Positions 1-6,591 of a DNA stretch of 39,466 nt are shown here, in pieces. Each line of letters opens with the position of its first letter. The first letter of the stretch is position 1. Made by a program: the position numbers and the translations under genes. The notes under the pieces were generated by a model. That model searched no databases. It was not told where the DNA came from and worked only from the letters and a program-made list of their open reading frames with translations. The DNA is from an uncultured Eubacteriales bacterium (GTDB taxonomy: Bacteria; Bacillota; Clostridia; Oscillospirales; CAG-272), in the NCBI GenBank assembly GCA_934401725.1, contig CAKRSS010000015.1, forward strand, positions 1 to 39,466, read 5' to 3'.

Positions 1-933
1 GTTCGTATTGTGGATATGTTTACAAAAAAGCAGAAGTTTTTGCCTCCCGAAGAATGGGTCATGTTTAAAGATGAAACGGGAGAAATTGTTCCCGCCATCG
101 TATCCGAGGAACTATGGGATAAAGCAAATGAGGTATTGGCCCGCAGAAGTGAGGATGTTAAAAACCGTCAGGGCATCTGCAACCACGCCAATCTCCTGAC
201 AGGAAAATTATACTGCGCCCATTGCGGTGCCGCATATTACCGCCGCGAATCCAAAAGCAAGGACGGAACGGTCAATTCCAAATGGGTCTGCTCCGGAAAG
301 ATAAACAACGGTGCTGATTCCTGTCCATCTTTCCCGATCTACGAGGACGAGATTAAGCCCATCCTGTTTGAGGTATTCAGCGAAACACGCGTGGATGTGG
401 AAGCCCTGCTTGCAAGCTACGAAGAAATGTTCCGGTCAATGGAAGCAGATGATGAAACCGCAGGACAGATGGAAGAACAGAAGCGTATCATTGAGCTTGC
501 CGACCAAAAGAAAAATAAACTTCTCGAGCTTGTAACGACAGGTGCCATTACGACGGCAAATTTCAAATCTATGACCGCTACCTGTGACCGAGAGGTAGAG
601 GAAGCGCAGAAAGCTCTCGCGGAGCTTGAGGAACAGTTATTCACCAAAGAGGAATACCGCAAGCATATCGGAGAGGTAAAAGCAAGGCTTGATGCAGCCA
701 TCAAGGATGCAAGTACGGGCATTATAACAAACGAATTCGTAGCCCAATATATTGACAAAATCTTTGTCACATTAACAGATGATGATACGGCGAAGCTTGA
801 AATCAAGATATTTACGGGCAAAAGCACCGAAAAATGGCTTAAAAAGCTCAATGCACGGAGTAGAAGTCGTACGGGTGTCACGTCTAAGAAGATGATCGAG
901 TCCTACGAGAACAGCATTAAGTCCAGCAAATAA
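1..933 (+). CDS. Large serine recombinase, C-terminal part (5' end outside window)
   Basis: The reading frame is open from base 1, so the N-terminal catalytic resolvase domain lies upstream of the window. What remains is the end of the recombinase domain (residues about 1-60, with the SEELWDKANEVL-type helix), a zinc beta-ribbon with CAHCG at about residues 69-73 and further cysteines in WVCSGK and SCPSF, then a long charged coiled coil (about 120-220) and a basic C-terminal tail. This domain order is typical of large serine integrases that move phages and conjugative elements in Firmicutes. The protein would cut and rejoin att sites through a serine absent from this part. It is followed by a strong terminator, so it is the last gene of its unit and probably marks the edge of an integrated element to the left. 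No att site could be recognised. Confidence 0.9.
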   Translation, partial: VRIVDMFTKKQKFLPPEEWVMFKDETGEIVPAIVSEELWDKANEVLARRSEDVKNRQGICNHANLLTGKLYCAHCGAAYYRRESKSKDGTVNSKWVCSGKINNGADSCPSFPIYEDEIKPILFEVFSETRVDVEALLASYEEMFRSMEADDETAGQMEEQKRIIELADQKKNKLLELVTTGAITTANFKSMTATCDREVEEAQKALAELEEQLFTKEEYRKHIGEVKARLDAAIKDASTGIITNEFVAQYIDKIFVTLTDDDTAKLEIKIFTGKSTEKWLKKLNARSRSRTGVTSKKMIESYENSIKSSK

Positions 934-977
934 GTAATCCCTCAGCCATAGCCGTTTATTCGGCAAGCTGAAAAAGG

Positions 978-1006
978 AGCCCCCGGCCAATTTTTGGCTG
1001 GGGGCT
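978..1006 (+). terminator. Intrinsic terminator after the serine recombinase
   Basis: An inverted repeat of AGCCCCCGGCCAA-type arms closes around a short T-rich loop, 45 bases after the recombinase stop. The run of T after the stem is short, so strength is uncertain. Confidence 0.6.
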
Positions 1007-1105
1007 TTGGAGGTTATTATGTAGCCGCAGGTTGAGTTCTTTATGTTAGAACAACAGCGAATTATAGAAATCCGGATAAAAAGCGTGCGGCCTGAGAATC
1101 CAAAT

Positions 1106-1274
1106 TTAAGGCTTCACCGCGTAATTCCGATGGTGCAATTGCGCAGTCAGGTTTTTAGTCAGATGAAACAAAAATCCTTGACTGTAGCAGAGCTGCAGTC
1201 AAGAATTATTGTGAAATATGACGAAAAAATGCCCGGAAAGTGTGTCACTCGGGCATTGCGCGGTGATGCCTTAA
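1106..1274 (+). repeat. MITE-like element, copy A
   Basis: A 169-bp non-coding element bounded by TTAA and imperfect terminal inverted repeats (TTAAGGCTTCACCGCG on the left, CGCGGTGATGCCTTAA on the right). It has a hairpin just inside each end: GCAATTGCGC near the left and TGCCCG...CGGGCA near the right. Three related copies lie at 5141-5192 (short form), 8306-8455 and 32362-32531. Like copy C reversed, it carries about 100 bp of shared internal sequence. It lies between the recombinase terminator and the TetR promoter. Confidence 0.85.
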
Positions 1275-1292
1275 AAATAATTCTCCTTCCCC

Positions 1293-1321
1293 TTGACAAT
1301 CGCCTCAAACCATGCTATAAT
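1293..1321 (+). promoter_or_regulatory. Sigma-A promoter of the TetR-DUF998 pair
   Basis: TTGACA at 1293-1298 and TATAAT at 1316-1321 with a 17-bp spacer, a consensus vegetative promoter. The start point would fall inside the adjacent palindrome. Confidence 0.9.
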
Positions 1322-1343
1322 CTAACTAACGAATATTAGTTAG
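1322..1343 (+). promoter_or_regulatory. TetR operator palindrome
   Basis: CTAACTAA, six bases, TTAGTTAG: a perfect 8-bp-arm inverted repeat starting directly at the end of the -10 box and 10 bp before the tetR ATG. Placement over the transcription start is typical for autorepression by a TetR dimer. Confidence 0.85.
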
Positions 1344-1353
1344 TGAGGCTCAT

Positions 1354-1995
1354 ATGAAACAGGAAGACACAAAGAAGAGGATACTCGACAAGGCGCTGGA
1401 GCTGTTTGCGGAGCGCGGGTATGAGGCGGTCAGCGTCGGCGAGATTGCGGGGGCGGTGGGCATCAAGGCGCCGTCGCTTTACAATCATTACCCGAGCAAG
1501 CAGGCGATTTTTGAGGCGATTGTCGAGTCGACGGCGGCGCAGTACGAAAGGGACACCGACAAGATCAATATTCACGTTCAGGACGTCCGGCAGGACATTC
1601 CGGAGTTCTCCGAGATCACGGAGGGAGCACTCGCCGCGAAGGTGCGGCAGCTGTTCGTCTACTCGCTGCACGACGAGAATATCAGCCGCTTCCGCCGGAT
1701 GATGACAATCGAGCAGTTCCGCTCGCCGGAGCTGGCGGCGCTGTATTCCGAGCGGTATGTCTCGCGCGTGATTGACTACCACACGGCGATTTTCCGCAGT
1801 CTGACGGCGGCGGGCGAGCTCAAGGCCGAAAATCCCCGCGAGCTTGCCCTGATGTACGTCGCGCCTGTCATCACGCTGCTCGGCGTGTGCGACAGGCAGC
1901 CCGAGCGCGAGGACGAGTGTCTCGCGGCGCTGGACGCCCATGTCCGGCTTTTCTTCAGGACGTTCAACATCTCGGTGTCAGGAGGCGGCAAATGA
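1354..1995 (+). CDS. TetR/AcrR family transcriptional regulator
   Basis: A 213-residue one-domain-plus-ligand-pocket repressor. The N-terminal helix-turn-helix is clear (AERGYEAVSVGEIAGAVGI followed by PSLYNHYPSKQAIF, about residues 19-52), which is the TetR_N signature. The C-terminal helical part, with DENISRFRRMMTIEQF, resembles regulators that sense small hydrophobic ligands, but the ligand cannot be read from the sequence. The ATG at 1354 follows GTGAGG at a suitable distance. The gene lies directly behind a consensus promoter whose start region is a CTAACTAA/TTAGTTAG palindrome, so autorepression is likely. Its stop overlaps the next start (ATGA), so the DUF998 protein is translationally coupled and probably the main regulated target. 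Confidence 0.92.
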   Translation: MKQEDTKKRILDKALELFAERGYEAVSVGEIAGAVGIKAPSLYNHYPSKQAIFEAIVESTAAQYERDTDKINIHVQDVRQDIPEFSEITEGALAAKVRQLFVYSLHDENISRFRRMMTIEQFRSPELAALYSERYVSRVIDYHTAIFRSLTAAGELKAENPRELALMYVAPVITLLGVCDRQPEREDECLAALDAHVRLFFRTFNISVSGGGK

Positions 1996-2633
1996 AAAGA
2001 ACCTTGCCTCAGAAGCTCGGACTGCTCGGCGTCCTCAGCTTTCTTTCCTACACGGCGGCGGTTGTGCTCTCGCCGCTGGCCTATCCGGGCTACGACTGGC
2101 TGTCGCAGGCGGTCAGCGACCTGAGTGCGGCGAACGCGCCGTCGCTGGCGCTATGGAATCAGCTCAGCGCCGTTTACAACGTCTGCGAGGTGCTCTGCGT
2201 GATGATGGTGTGCGTCGGGGTGCAGGGCAGAAAAACAAAGCTGCTTCGCGTCGGAATCTACCTTTTCGCCGCCATGGAGCTCGTGTCGGCGGTGGGCTAC
2301 CGCATGTTCCCGCTCAGCGACAGTGGCTACGCGGGGACGTTCCAGGATAAGATGCACATTCTCGCTACTGTCATCGTCGTGCTGCTCTCGATAGCGTCGC
2401 TGACAGTCATTATCGTCGCCGGGGCACGGGACAGAGGCTGCCGGTCGTACGGCGCCTGCGCGGGCGTGGCGCTCGGGATGATGCTGGTCGGCGCGCTCGG
2501 CATGAAGATAGTCCCGGCGGCGTATTTCGGCGTGGTCGAGCGGTTCAGCGTCTTTGCGGCGACGGGCTTCAATGCGGCTCTCGGTATCCACCTGTTCTGC
2601 GACAGGCAGATGGTGGATACGGCGGAAGCGTGA
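1992..2633 (+). CDS. DUF998 family membrane protein
   Basis: A 213-residue protein with about six hydrophobic segments, recognised as DUF998 by the early YPGYDWLSQAVSDLSA stretch after the first membrane helix and by the spacing of the later helices. The function of the family is unknown. The start was chosen at ATG 1992, which overlaps the TetR stop by ATGA; a longer frame upstream is a shadow of tetR. Co-transcription with a TetR repressor suggests that an inducible ligand controls it, as is common for small membrane proteins in stress or drug response, but that role is inference. Confidence 0.85.
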   Translation: MKRTLPQKLGLLGVLSFLSYTAAVVLSPLAYPGYDWLSQAVSDLSAANAPSLALWNQLSAVYNVCEVLCVMMVCVGVQGRKTKLLRVGIYLFAAMELVSAVGYRMFPLSDSGYAGTFQDKMHILATVIVVLLSIASLTVIIVAGARDRGCRSYGACAGVALGMMLVGALGMKIVPAAYFGVVERFSVFAATGFNAALGIHLFCDRQMVDTAEA

Positions 2634-2690
2634 GGCATGAAACATAAAGTATGAAGCATGAGGCATAAAGCGTAAGGCACAAATCTTAAA
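2632..2690 (+). repeat. Degenerate 7-bp tandem repeat
   Basis: Directly after the DUF998 stop there are about seven consecutive heptamers of the form aggcatg, aaacata, aagtatg, aagcatg, aggcata, aagcgta, aggcaca. The pattern is (a)(a/g)(a/g)c(a/g)t(a/g)-like with near constant phase. No gene covers it. Confidence 0.75.
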
Positions 2691-2723
2691 GCAGGTCATA
2701 CTTAATCAAAGAAAGTGTACATA

Positions 2724-3137
2724 ATGAAGCTCTATTTCGGCAACGTCGTGACGACCGCCACGACGCTTATGATACTCGCCCTTCTGGGCTTTGTCGGTTA
2801 CTCGGTCGCAAATCACGCGGCCATTCAGTATTGGGGACGCAGAAGCGCGCTGCTTTTGGTGTTCGGGCTGGTCGTCTGCTGTTTCGCGGCGACGCGGGAC
2901 GGGCTAGACAAGACCGTCCAGCACACCATCGACGGCAGCTGCGCGCCCGGTATTTTCCCGCTTATAAGCATCCCGACTGTAATCGGCTGCGTCGGCGCGC
3001 TGCTTATAATCGCGGCCGCTGTCGCGACGCCGATTGCAAAGTCACAGCAGGCGCGGCAGGTGTGGTTTTTCATCATGTCCGGCGGCGCGGTGACAAAAAT
3101 TCTGACGATGGAGATTGCGAGAATCTTTATGAGGTGA
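2724..3137 (+). CDS. Small multi-pass membrane protein, unknown family
   Basis: A 137-residue, very hydrophobic protein with probably four membrane segments (about residues 8-28, 37-58, 75-98 and 108-128), a short polar loop containing ATRDGLDKTVQHTIDG between the second and third, and a basic C-terminus ending ARIFMR. I do not recognise the family. Start ATG 2724 is preceded by GAAAG at a fair distance; a GTG at 2715 in the same frame is possible. It follows the DUF998 gene by 90 bp, with the heptamer repeat between them, and could be in the same transcript. Confidence 0.7.
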   Translation: MKLYFGNVVTTATTLMILALLGFVGYSVANHAAIQYWGRRSALLLVFGLVVCCFAATRDGLDKTVQHTIDGSCAPGIFPLISIPTVIGCVGALLIIAAAVATPIAKSQQARQVWFFIMSGGAVTKILTMEIARIFMR

Positions 3138-3201
3138 GGAGGGGGATGCCTCACAGGCGGCGCGTCCACTGGTCAAAAAACCGCAATATTTTTGCTTTTT
3201 T

Positions 3202-3234
3202 CACGGCGTGAGTATTGACAATACTCACGCCGTG
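3202..3234 (+). promoter_or_regulatory. Perfect 15-bp inverted repeat across the -35 box
   Basis: CACGGCGTGAGTATT at 3202-3216 and its exact complement at 3220-3234, separated by three bases. It contains the -35 TTGACA of the marR promoter. It could be an operator or a cruciform-forming element; it is not followed by a T-run and so is not a usual terminator. Confidence 0.75.
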
Positions 3235-3243
3235 TGCTATAAT
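3215..3243 (+). promoter_or_regulatory. Sigma-A promoter of marR-TSUP
   Basis: TTGACA at 3215-3220 and TATAAT at 3238-3243 with a 17-bp spacer. The box is embedded between two palindromes. Confidence 0.9.
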
Positions 3244-3263
3244 TACTCTAATATTAGAATAAT
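3242..3263 (+). promoter_or_regulatory. MarR-type operator
   Basis: ATTACTCTAAT/ATTAGAATAAT, a nearly perfect AT-rich palindrome with an exact 12-bp core TCTAATATTAGA, covering the transcription start. Size and AT-rich character fit MarR sites. Confidence 0.75.
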
Positions 3264-3317
3264 TCTCGCTGCGGCTGCGGCCGGGGCGGAACTGTTCTGA
3301 TTTATCCGGAGGACGGT

Positions 3318-3767
3318 ATGGATGCACTTGAATTTATGACGGTCGGGCGCAAGACCATTGGTGTGTACACGGCGCTGTGCGCTCCCGTATGCAAAAGGTA
3401 CGGCATCAACAACACCTGCCTTGATGTGCTGATGTTTCTCCATAACTACCCCGGCTACAACACCGCGCGCGACCTGTGTCAGGTGCGTGGCATTAAGACC
3501 GGTATGGCTTCGGTGGCGGTCGACACGCTCGTGCGGCGCGGCTTTCTTATCGCAGAGGATGACGCTGACGACAGGCGCGTCCGGCGGCTTAGTATTGCTC
3601 CTGCAGCGGCGGATGTCATACGTGACGGCACAGAGGTGCAGAGACAGTTTGTAGAGTCGGTTGGCCGTGGCATCGGCGAGGACGACAGGGAAGCGTTCCG
3701 CCGGGTGATCGGGTGCGTGCTCGGAAATCTCGACGAACTGGAAGTCAAAAATGGAAACGGTAATTAA
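3318..3767 (+). CDS. MarR family transcriptional regulator
   Basis: A 149-residue winged-helix regulator. The fold is visible as a first helix bundle, the recognition segment KTGMASVAVDTLVRRGFL (about residues 54-71), and the wing EDDADDRRVRRLSI with the DxR signature of MarR proteins (about 74-87). The start ATG 3318 follows GGAGGA at ideal spacing. Two palindromes at the promoter are candidate sites for it. The reading frame overlaps the start of the following TSUP transporter by 17 bases, so the two are co-translated, and the exporter is the likely controlled function. The effector is unknown. Confidence 0.9.
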   Translation: MDALEFMTVGRKTIGVYTALCAPVCKRYGINNTCLDVLMFLHNYPGYNTARDLCQVRGIKTGMASVAVDTLVRRGFLIAEDDADDRRVRRLSIAPAAADVIRDGTEVQRQFVESVGRGIGEDDREAFRRVIGCVLGNLDELEVKNGNGN

Positions 3768-4527
3768 AATAATCGTCTGCTTTATTGCGGGCGTCGGAGC
3801 CGGGCTCGGGACCGGATTCGCGGGCATGAGCGCCGCGGCGGTCATCAGTCCGATGCTCATAACTTTTCTCGGCATGGATCCGTATCTTGCCGTCGGTATT
3901 GCGCTGGCGAGCGACGTGCTTGCAAGCGCCGTCTCGGCCTACACCTACGGCAAAAACAAAAATCTCGATATACGTAACGGTCTTGTCATGATGGTGGCGG
4001 TGCTGGTGTTCACCTTTGTCGGCAGCTACGTCGCCGACCTCGTGCCAAAGACCACCATGGGCAGCTTTTCGACGGTCATGACGCTGCTGCTCGGCGTCAA
4101 GTTCATAGTCCGCCCGGTGATGGCGCCTGCGGCGCGGCTGACCGAGGCCACGACGCGGCAGAAGGTTGTGCGGTCGGTTCTGTGCGGCAGTGTGGTCGGC
4201 TTTATTTGCGGTTTTGTCGGCGCGGGCGGCGGCATGATGATGCTCCTGCTGCTCACCGCCGTGCTCGGCTACGAGCTCAAGACCGCAGTCGGAACGAGCG
4301 TGTTCATAATGACCTTCACGGCGCTGACCGGGGCGGTCAGTCACTTCGCTATCGGCGGCTCGCCGGACGTGCTGGCGCTGGTCGTCTGCGTTGCGAGTAC
4401 GCTGCTCTGGGCGCTCATTGCCGCGCGCATTGCCAACCGCGCGAAGCCGGCAACACTCAACCGCGTCACGGGCGTGATACTGGTGGTGCTCGGTATCGCA
4501 ATACTGGCCGTGAATTATCTGTTCTGA
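3751..4527 (+). CDS. Sulfite exporter TauE/SafE (TSUP) family transporter
   Basis: A 258-residue membrane protein with about eight helices arranged as two similar halves. Each half carries the TSUP-type glycine-rich stretch: GAGLGTGFAGMSAAA near residue 10-25 and GFVGAGGGMMMLLLL near 155-170, the latter followed by VGTSVFIMTFTALTGAVSHF. TSUP proteins export or import small organic or sulfur anions such as sulfite, sulfoacetate or thiosulfate; the substrate here cannot be told. It overlaps marR and is followed by a DUF308 gene after 52 bp, forming a regulated transport unit. Confidence 0.88.
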   Translation: METVIKIIVCFIAGVGAGLGTGFAGMSAAAVISPMLITFLGMDPYLAVGIALASDVLASAVSAYTYGKNKNLDIRNGLVMMVAVLVFTFVGSYVADLVPKTTMGSFSTVMTLLLGVKFIVRPVMAPAARLTEATTRQKVVRSVLCGSVVGFICGFVGAGGGMMMLLLLTAVLGYELKTAVGTSVFIMTFTALTGAVSHFAIGGSPDVLALVVCVASTLLWALIAARIANRAKPATLNRVTGVILVVLGIAILAVNYLF

Positions 4528-4579
4528 TATTTTCCGCGTTTGCGGTAAATGTATATCTTAATTTAAGGAGACTTTTTTC

Positions 4580-5041
4580 ATGAGTTCGTCTTTCAAAAAG
4601 TGGGGCAACGCCGCTGTCACCGCCATTCTTTACATACTTGTCGGCGTGTTGTTCATCATTTTCCGTTCCAGCATGCTCAATTGGCTGATGACCATTATCG
4701 GCGTGGTGTTCATCGTCGCCGGTGTCGTGTCCATCTGCAATAAGGCGCTGCTGCCGGGCATCGTTTACATCGCTATAGGCGCTATAGTGCTTATGGGCGG
4801 TTGGATGTTCGTCGAGATTGTTCTGCTGGTGTTCGGCATTATGCTGATTGCGCGTGGCGTGCTGAATCTCGTCGCGTCCTTCAAGGTGAGCAGTGCCGTG
4901 ATGCTTCTCACCTCTGTTCTGACCATTGTCGCCGGAGTTATGCTGGTGGTCAGCAAGTGGGCTATGATCGACTGGCTGTTCATCGTCCTCGGCGTGCTGT
5001 TCATCGCGGACGGCATTCTCGCACTCGGCGGAAAGAAATAA
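4580..5041 (+). CDS. DUF308 (HdeD-like) membrane protein
   Basis: A 153-residue protein made of short helix pairs with the DUF308 pattern: repeated VGVLFIIF, IIGVVFIVAGVVSI, LLVFGIMLIARGVLNL and LLFIVLGVLFIADGILAL-like segments. About six membrane passes fill nearly the whole chain. Start ATG 4580 follows AAGGAG at proper spacing. The DUF308 family includes E. coli HdeD, linked to acid resistance, but the biochemical role is unknown. It closes the MarR-TSUP cluster and is followed by a strong hairpin. Confidence 0.88.
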   Translation: MSSSFKKWGNAAVTAILYILVGVLFIIFRSSMLNWLMTIIGVVFIVAGVVSICNKALLPGIVYIAIGAIVLMGGWMFVEIVLLVFGIMLIARGVLNLVASFKVSSAVMLLTSVLTIVAGVMLVVSKWAMIDWLFIVLGVLFIADGILALGGKK

Positions 5042-5052
5042 GGACCCGGCGC

Positions 5053-5095
5053 CATACGCCCGTCCCGGCGGTGGCCGGGGCGGGCGTTATGCTTT
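5053..5095 (+). terminator. Terminator after the DUF308 gene
   Basis: CATACGCCCGTCCCGGC pairs with GCCGGGGCGGGCGTTATG around a GGTG loop, followed by CTTTT. It lies 12 bases after the stop. Confidence 0.75.
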
Positions 5096-5140
5096 TGGGT
5101 CACATAAAAGGAAAAGTCTCCCTGCATGCTGCGGAGAGAC

Positions 5141-5192
5141 TTAAGGCATCACCGCGCAATTCCGATGGTGCAATTGCGCAGTGATGTCTTAA
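5141..5192 (+). repeat. MITE-like element, copy D (52-bp short form)
   Basis: TTAAGGCATCACCGCG at one end and GTGATGTCTTAA at the other, with the CAATTCCGATGGTGCAATTG subterminal hairpin between. This equals one end of the longer copies joined to the opposite terminal repeat, i.e. an internally deleted copy. It folds almost end to end, and lies just beyond the ackA stop codon. Confidence 0.8.
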
Positions 5193-5201
5193 AATGTGAT
5201 G

Positions 5202-6461
5202 TTATTTGCCGAGCTTCGAGACGATGTCTGCGGTGTCTCTTGCAATTACCAGCTCTTCGTTGGTGGGGATGAGGTAGACCTGAACCTTGGAGCGCTCGGT
5301 CGACAGCTTGACGATGTTGGACTGGCGGAGCATCTTTGCGTTGAGCTCCTTGTCAATCTCGATGCCGAAATACTCCATGTCACTGCACACGACCTCGCGC
5401 AGGCGGGGGTTGTTCTCGCCGAGGCCTGCCGTGAAGACGATGGCGTCAAGGCCGTTCATAGCGGCGGTGTAGGAGCCGATGTACTTCTTGATCTGGTAGA
5501 ACAGAACGGAGGAGCAGAGGTTGGCTCTCTCGTAGGATGGCAGCGGATGGTTGGGGTCGGGCTTGGCATCGGGGCCGGCGGCCACGGCGTCCTCAATGTC
5601 ACGCGAGTCGGAGAAGCCGGTGATGCCGTAGAATCCGCACTTCGTGTTCATGAACCCGCTCATCTGGTCGGGCGTAAAGCCCTTCTTGTTCATTATGTAG
5701 GTGACGATTGCAGGGTCGATGGAGCCGCAGCGCGTGCCCATCTCGACGCCGTCAAGAGGCGTGAAGCCCATGGAGGTGTCGATGACCTTGCCGTCGCGAA
5801 CGGCGGAAATGGACGAGCCGTTGCCGAGGTGGCAGGTGATGATCTTGGTGTCTTCGGTCTTGCCCTCCTTGGCGAGAATCTCGCGCATGACGCCCGAAAC
5901 GTAGCGGTGGCTGGTTCCGTGCGCGCCGTAGCGGCGGATTTTGTACTCCTTGTACATGTCGTAGGGGATGGGGTAGTAGTAGGCCTTTTCGGGCATGGTC
6001 TGGTGGAAGGCGGTGTCGAAGACGAGAACCTGCGGCACGTTCGGCATGACCTCGGTGCAGCCACGGATGCCCATCAGGTGCGCCTTGGTGTGGAGCGGCG
6101 CGAACTCGTAGCACATATTGAGCTTGGCGATGACATCCTCGGTCACGAGCACGCTCTCAAAGAAGTAGGGGCCGCCGTGGACGACGCGATGGCCGACGGC
6201 CTCGATCTCGTCCATGGATTTGATGCAGCCAATCTCGGGATCTGTCAGTGCCTCAACAACGATACGCATAGCATCGGCGTGATTATTCATGGGCATTTCC
6301 TTTTTGTGGCGGATGCCCTTGACAAGCTGGCGATGGTCAATACAGGAGCCTGCTGCGCCGATGCGCTCGCAGATGCCTTTGGCGTAGACGGCCTCGGTAT
6401 TCGTGTCGAAAAGCTGATACTTAAGCGAACTGCTTCCGGCGTTGACAACAAGTACGTTCAT
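5202..6461 (-). CDS. ackA: Acetate kinase
   Basis: A 419-residue enzyme, longer than the usual 395-405. It catalyses ATP + acetate <-> acetyl phosphate + ADP, in the cytoplasm, and in fermenters gives ATP from acetyl-CoA through phosphotransacetylase. The N-terminal MNVLVVNAGSSSLKYQLFD is the family signature; GHRVVHGG, FDTAFHQTMP, RRYGAHGTSHRYV, HLGNGSS, GTRCGSIDPA and TAGLGENNPRLR follow in order and contain the expected catalytic Asn, Arg, Asp and His residues. GGAGG lies 14 bases ahead of the ATG, a little far. The gene has its own promoter and stands alone; no pta is next to it. It is divergent from tmcAL, which also uses acetate and ATP. Confidence 0.98.
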   Translation of the reverse strand: MNVLVVNAGSSSLKYQLFDTNTEAVYAKGICERIGAAGSCIDHRQLVKGIRHKKEMPMNNHADAMRIVVEALTDPEIGCIKSMDEIEAVGHRVVHGGPYFFESVLVTEDVIAKLNMCYEFAPLHTKAHLMGIRGCTEVMPNVPQVLVFDTAFHQTMPEKAYYYPIPYDMYKEYKIRRYGAHGTSHRYVSGVMREILAKEGKTEDTKIITCHLGNGSSISAVRDGKVIDTSMGFTPLDGVEMGTRCGSIDPAIVTYIMNKKGFTPDQMSGFMNTKCGFYGITGFSDSRDIEDAVAAGPDAKPDPNHPLPSYERANLCSSVLFYQIKKYIGSYTAAMNGLDAIVFTAGLGENNPRLREVVCSDMEYFGIEIDKELNAKMLRQSNIVKLSTERSKVQVYLIPTNEELVIARDTADIVSKLGK

Positions 6462-6502
6462 AAAGAAGAATATAACCTCCGGTTAATTTATATACTGCTT
6501 CT

Positions 6503-6531
6503 ATTCTATCATATTGTATTGGATTTTACAA
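6503..6531 (-). promoter_or_regulatory. Promoter of ackA
   Basis: On the minus strand TTGTAA (6526-6531) and TAGAAT (6503-6508) are separated by 17 bp, in a locally AT-rich stretch about 40 bp before the ackA start. Confidence 0.7.
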
Positions 6532-6591
6532 TAGTTTATTTCACATTTTCGGTCAAATCGGCACATTTTTTGACCGTTTGAGGGAGAATTA

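Noticed and set aside
3202..3234. The 15-bp inverted repeat as a terminator
   Set aside because: No T-run follows on either strand and it contains the -35 box of a consensus promoter.
5196..6581. A 461-codon plus-strand open frame
   Set aside because: It is the exact antisense of ackA; the GC-rich third positions keep the reverse frame open. It shows no domain and no ribosome site.
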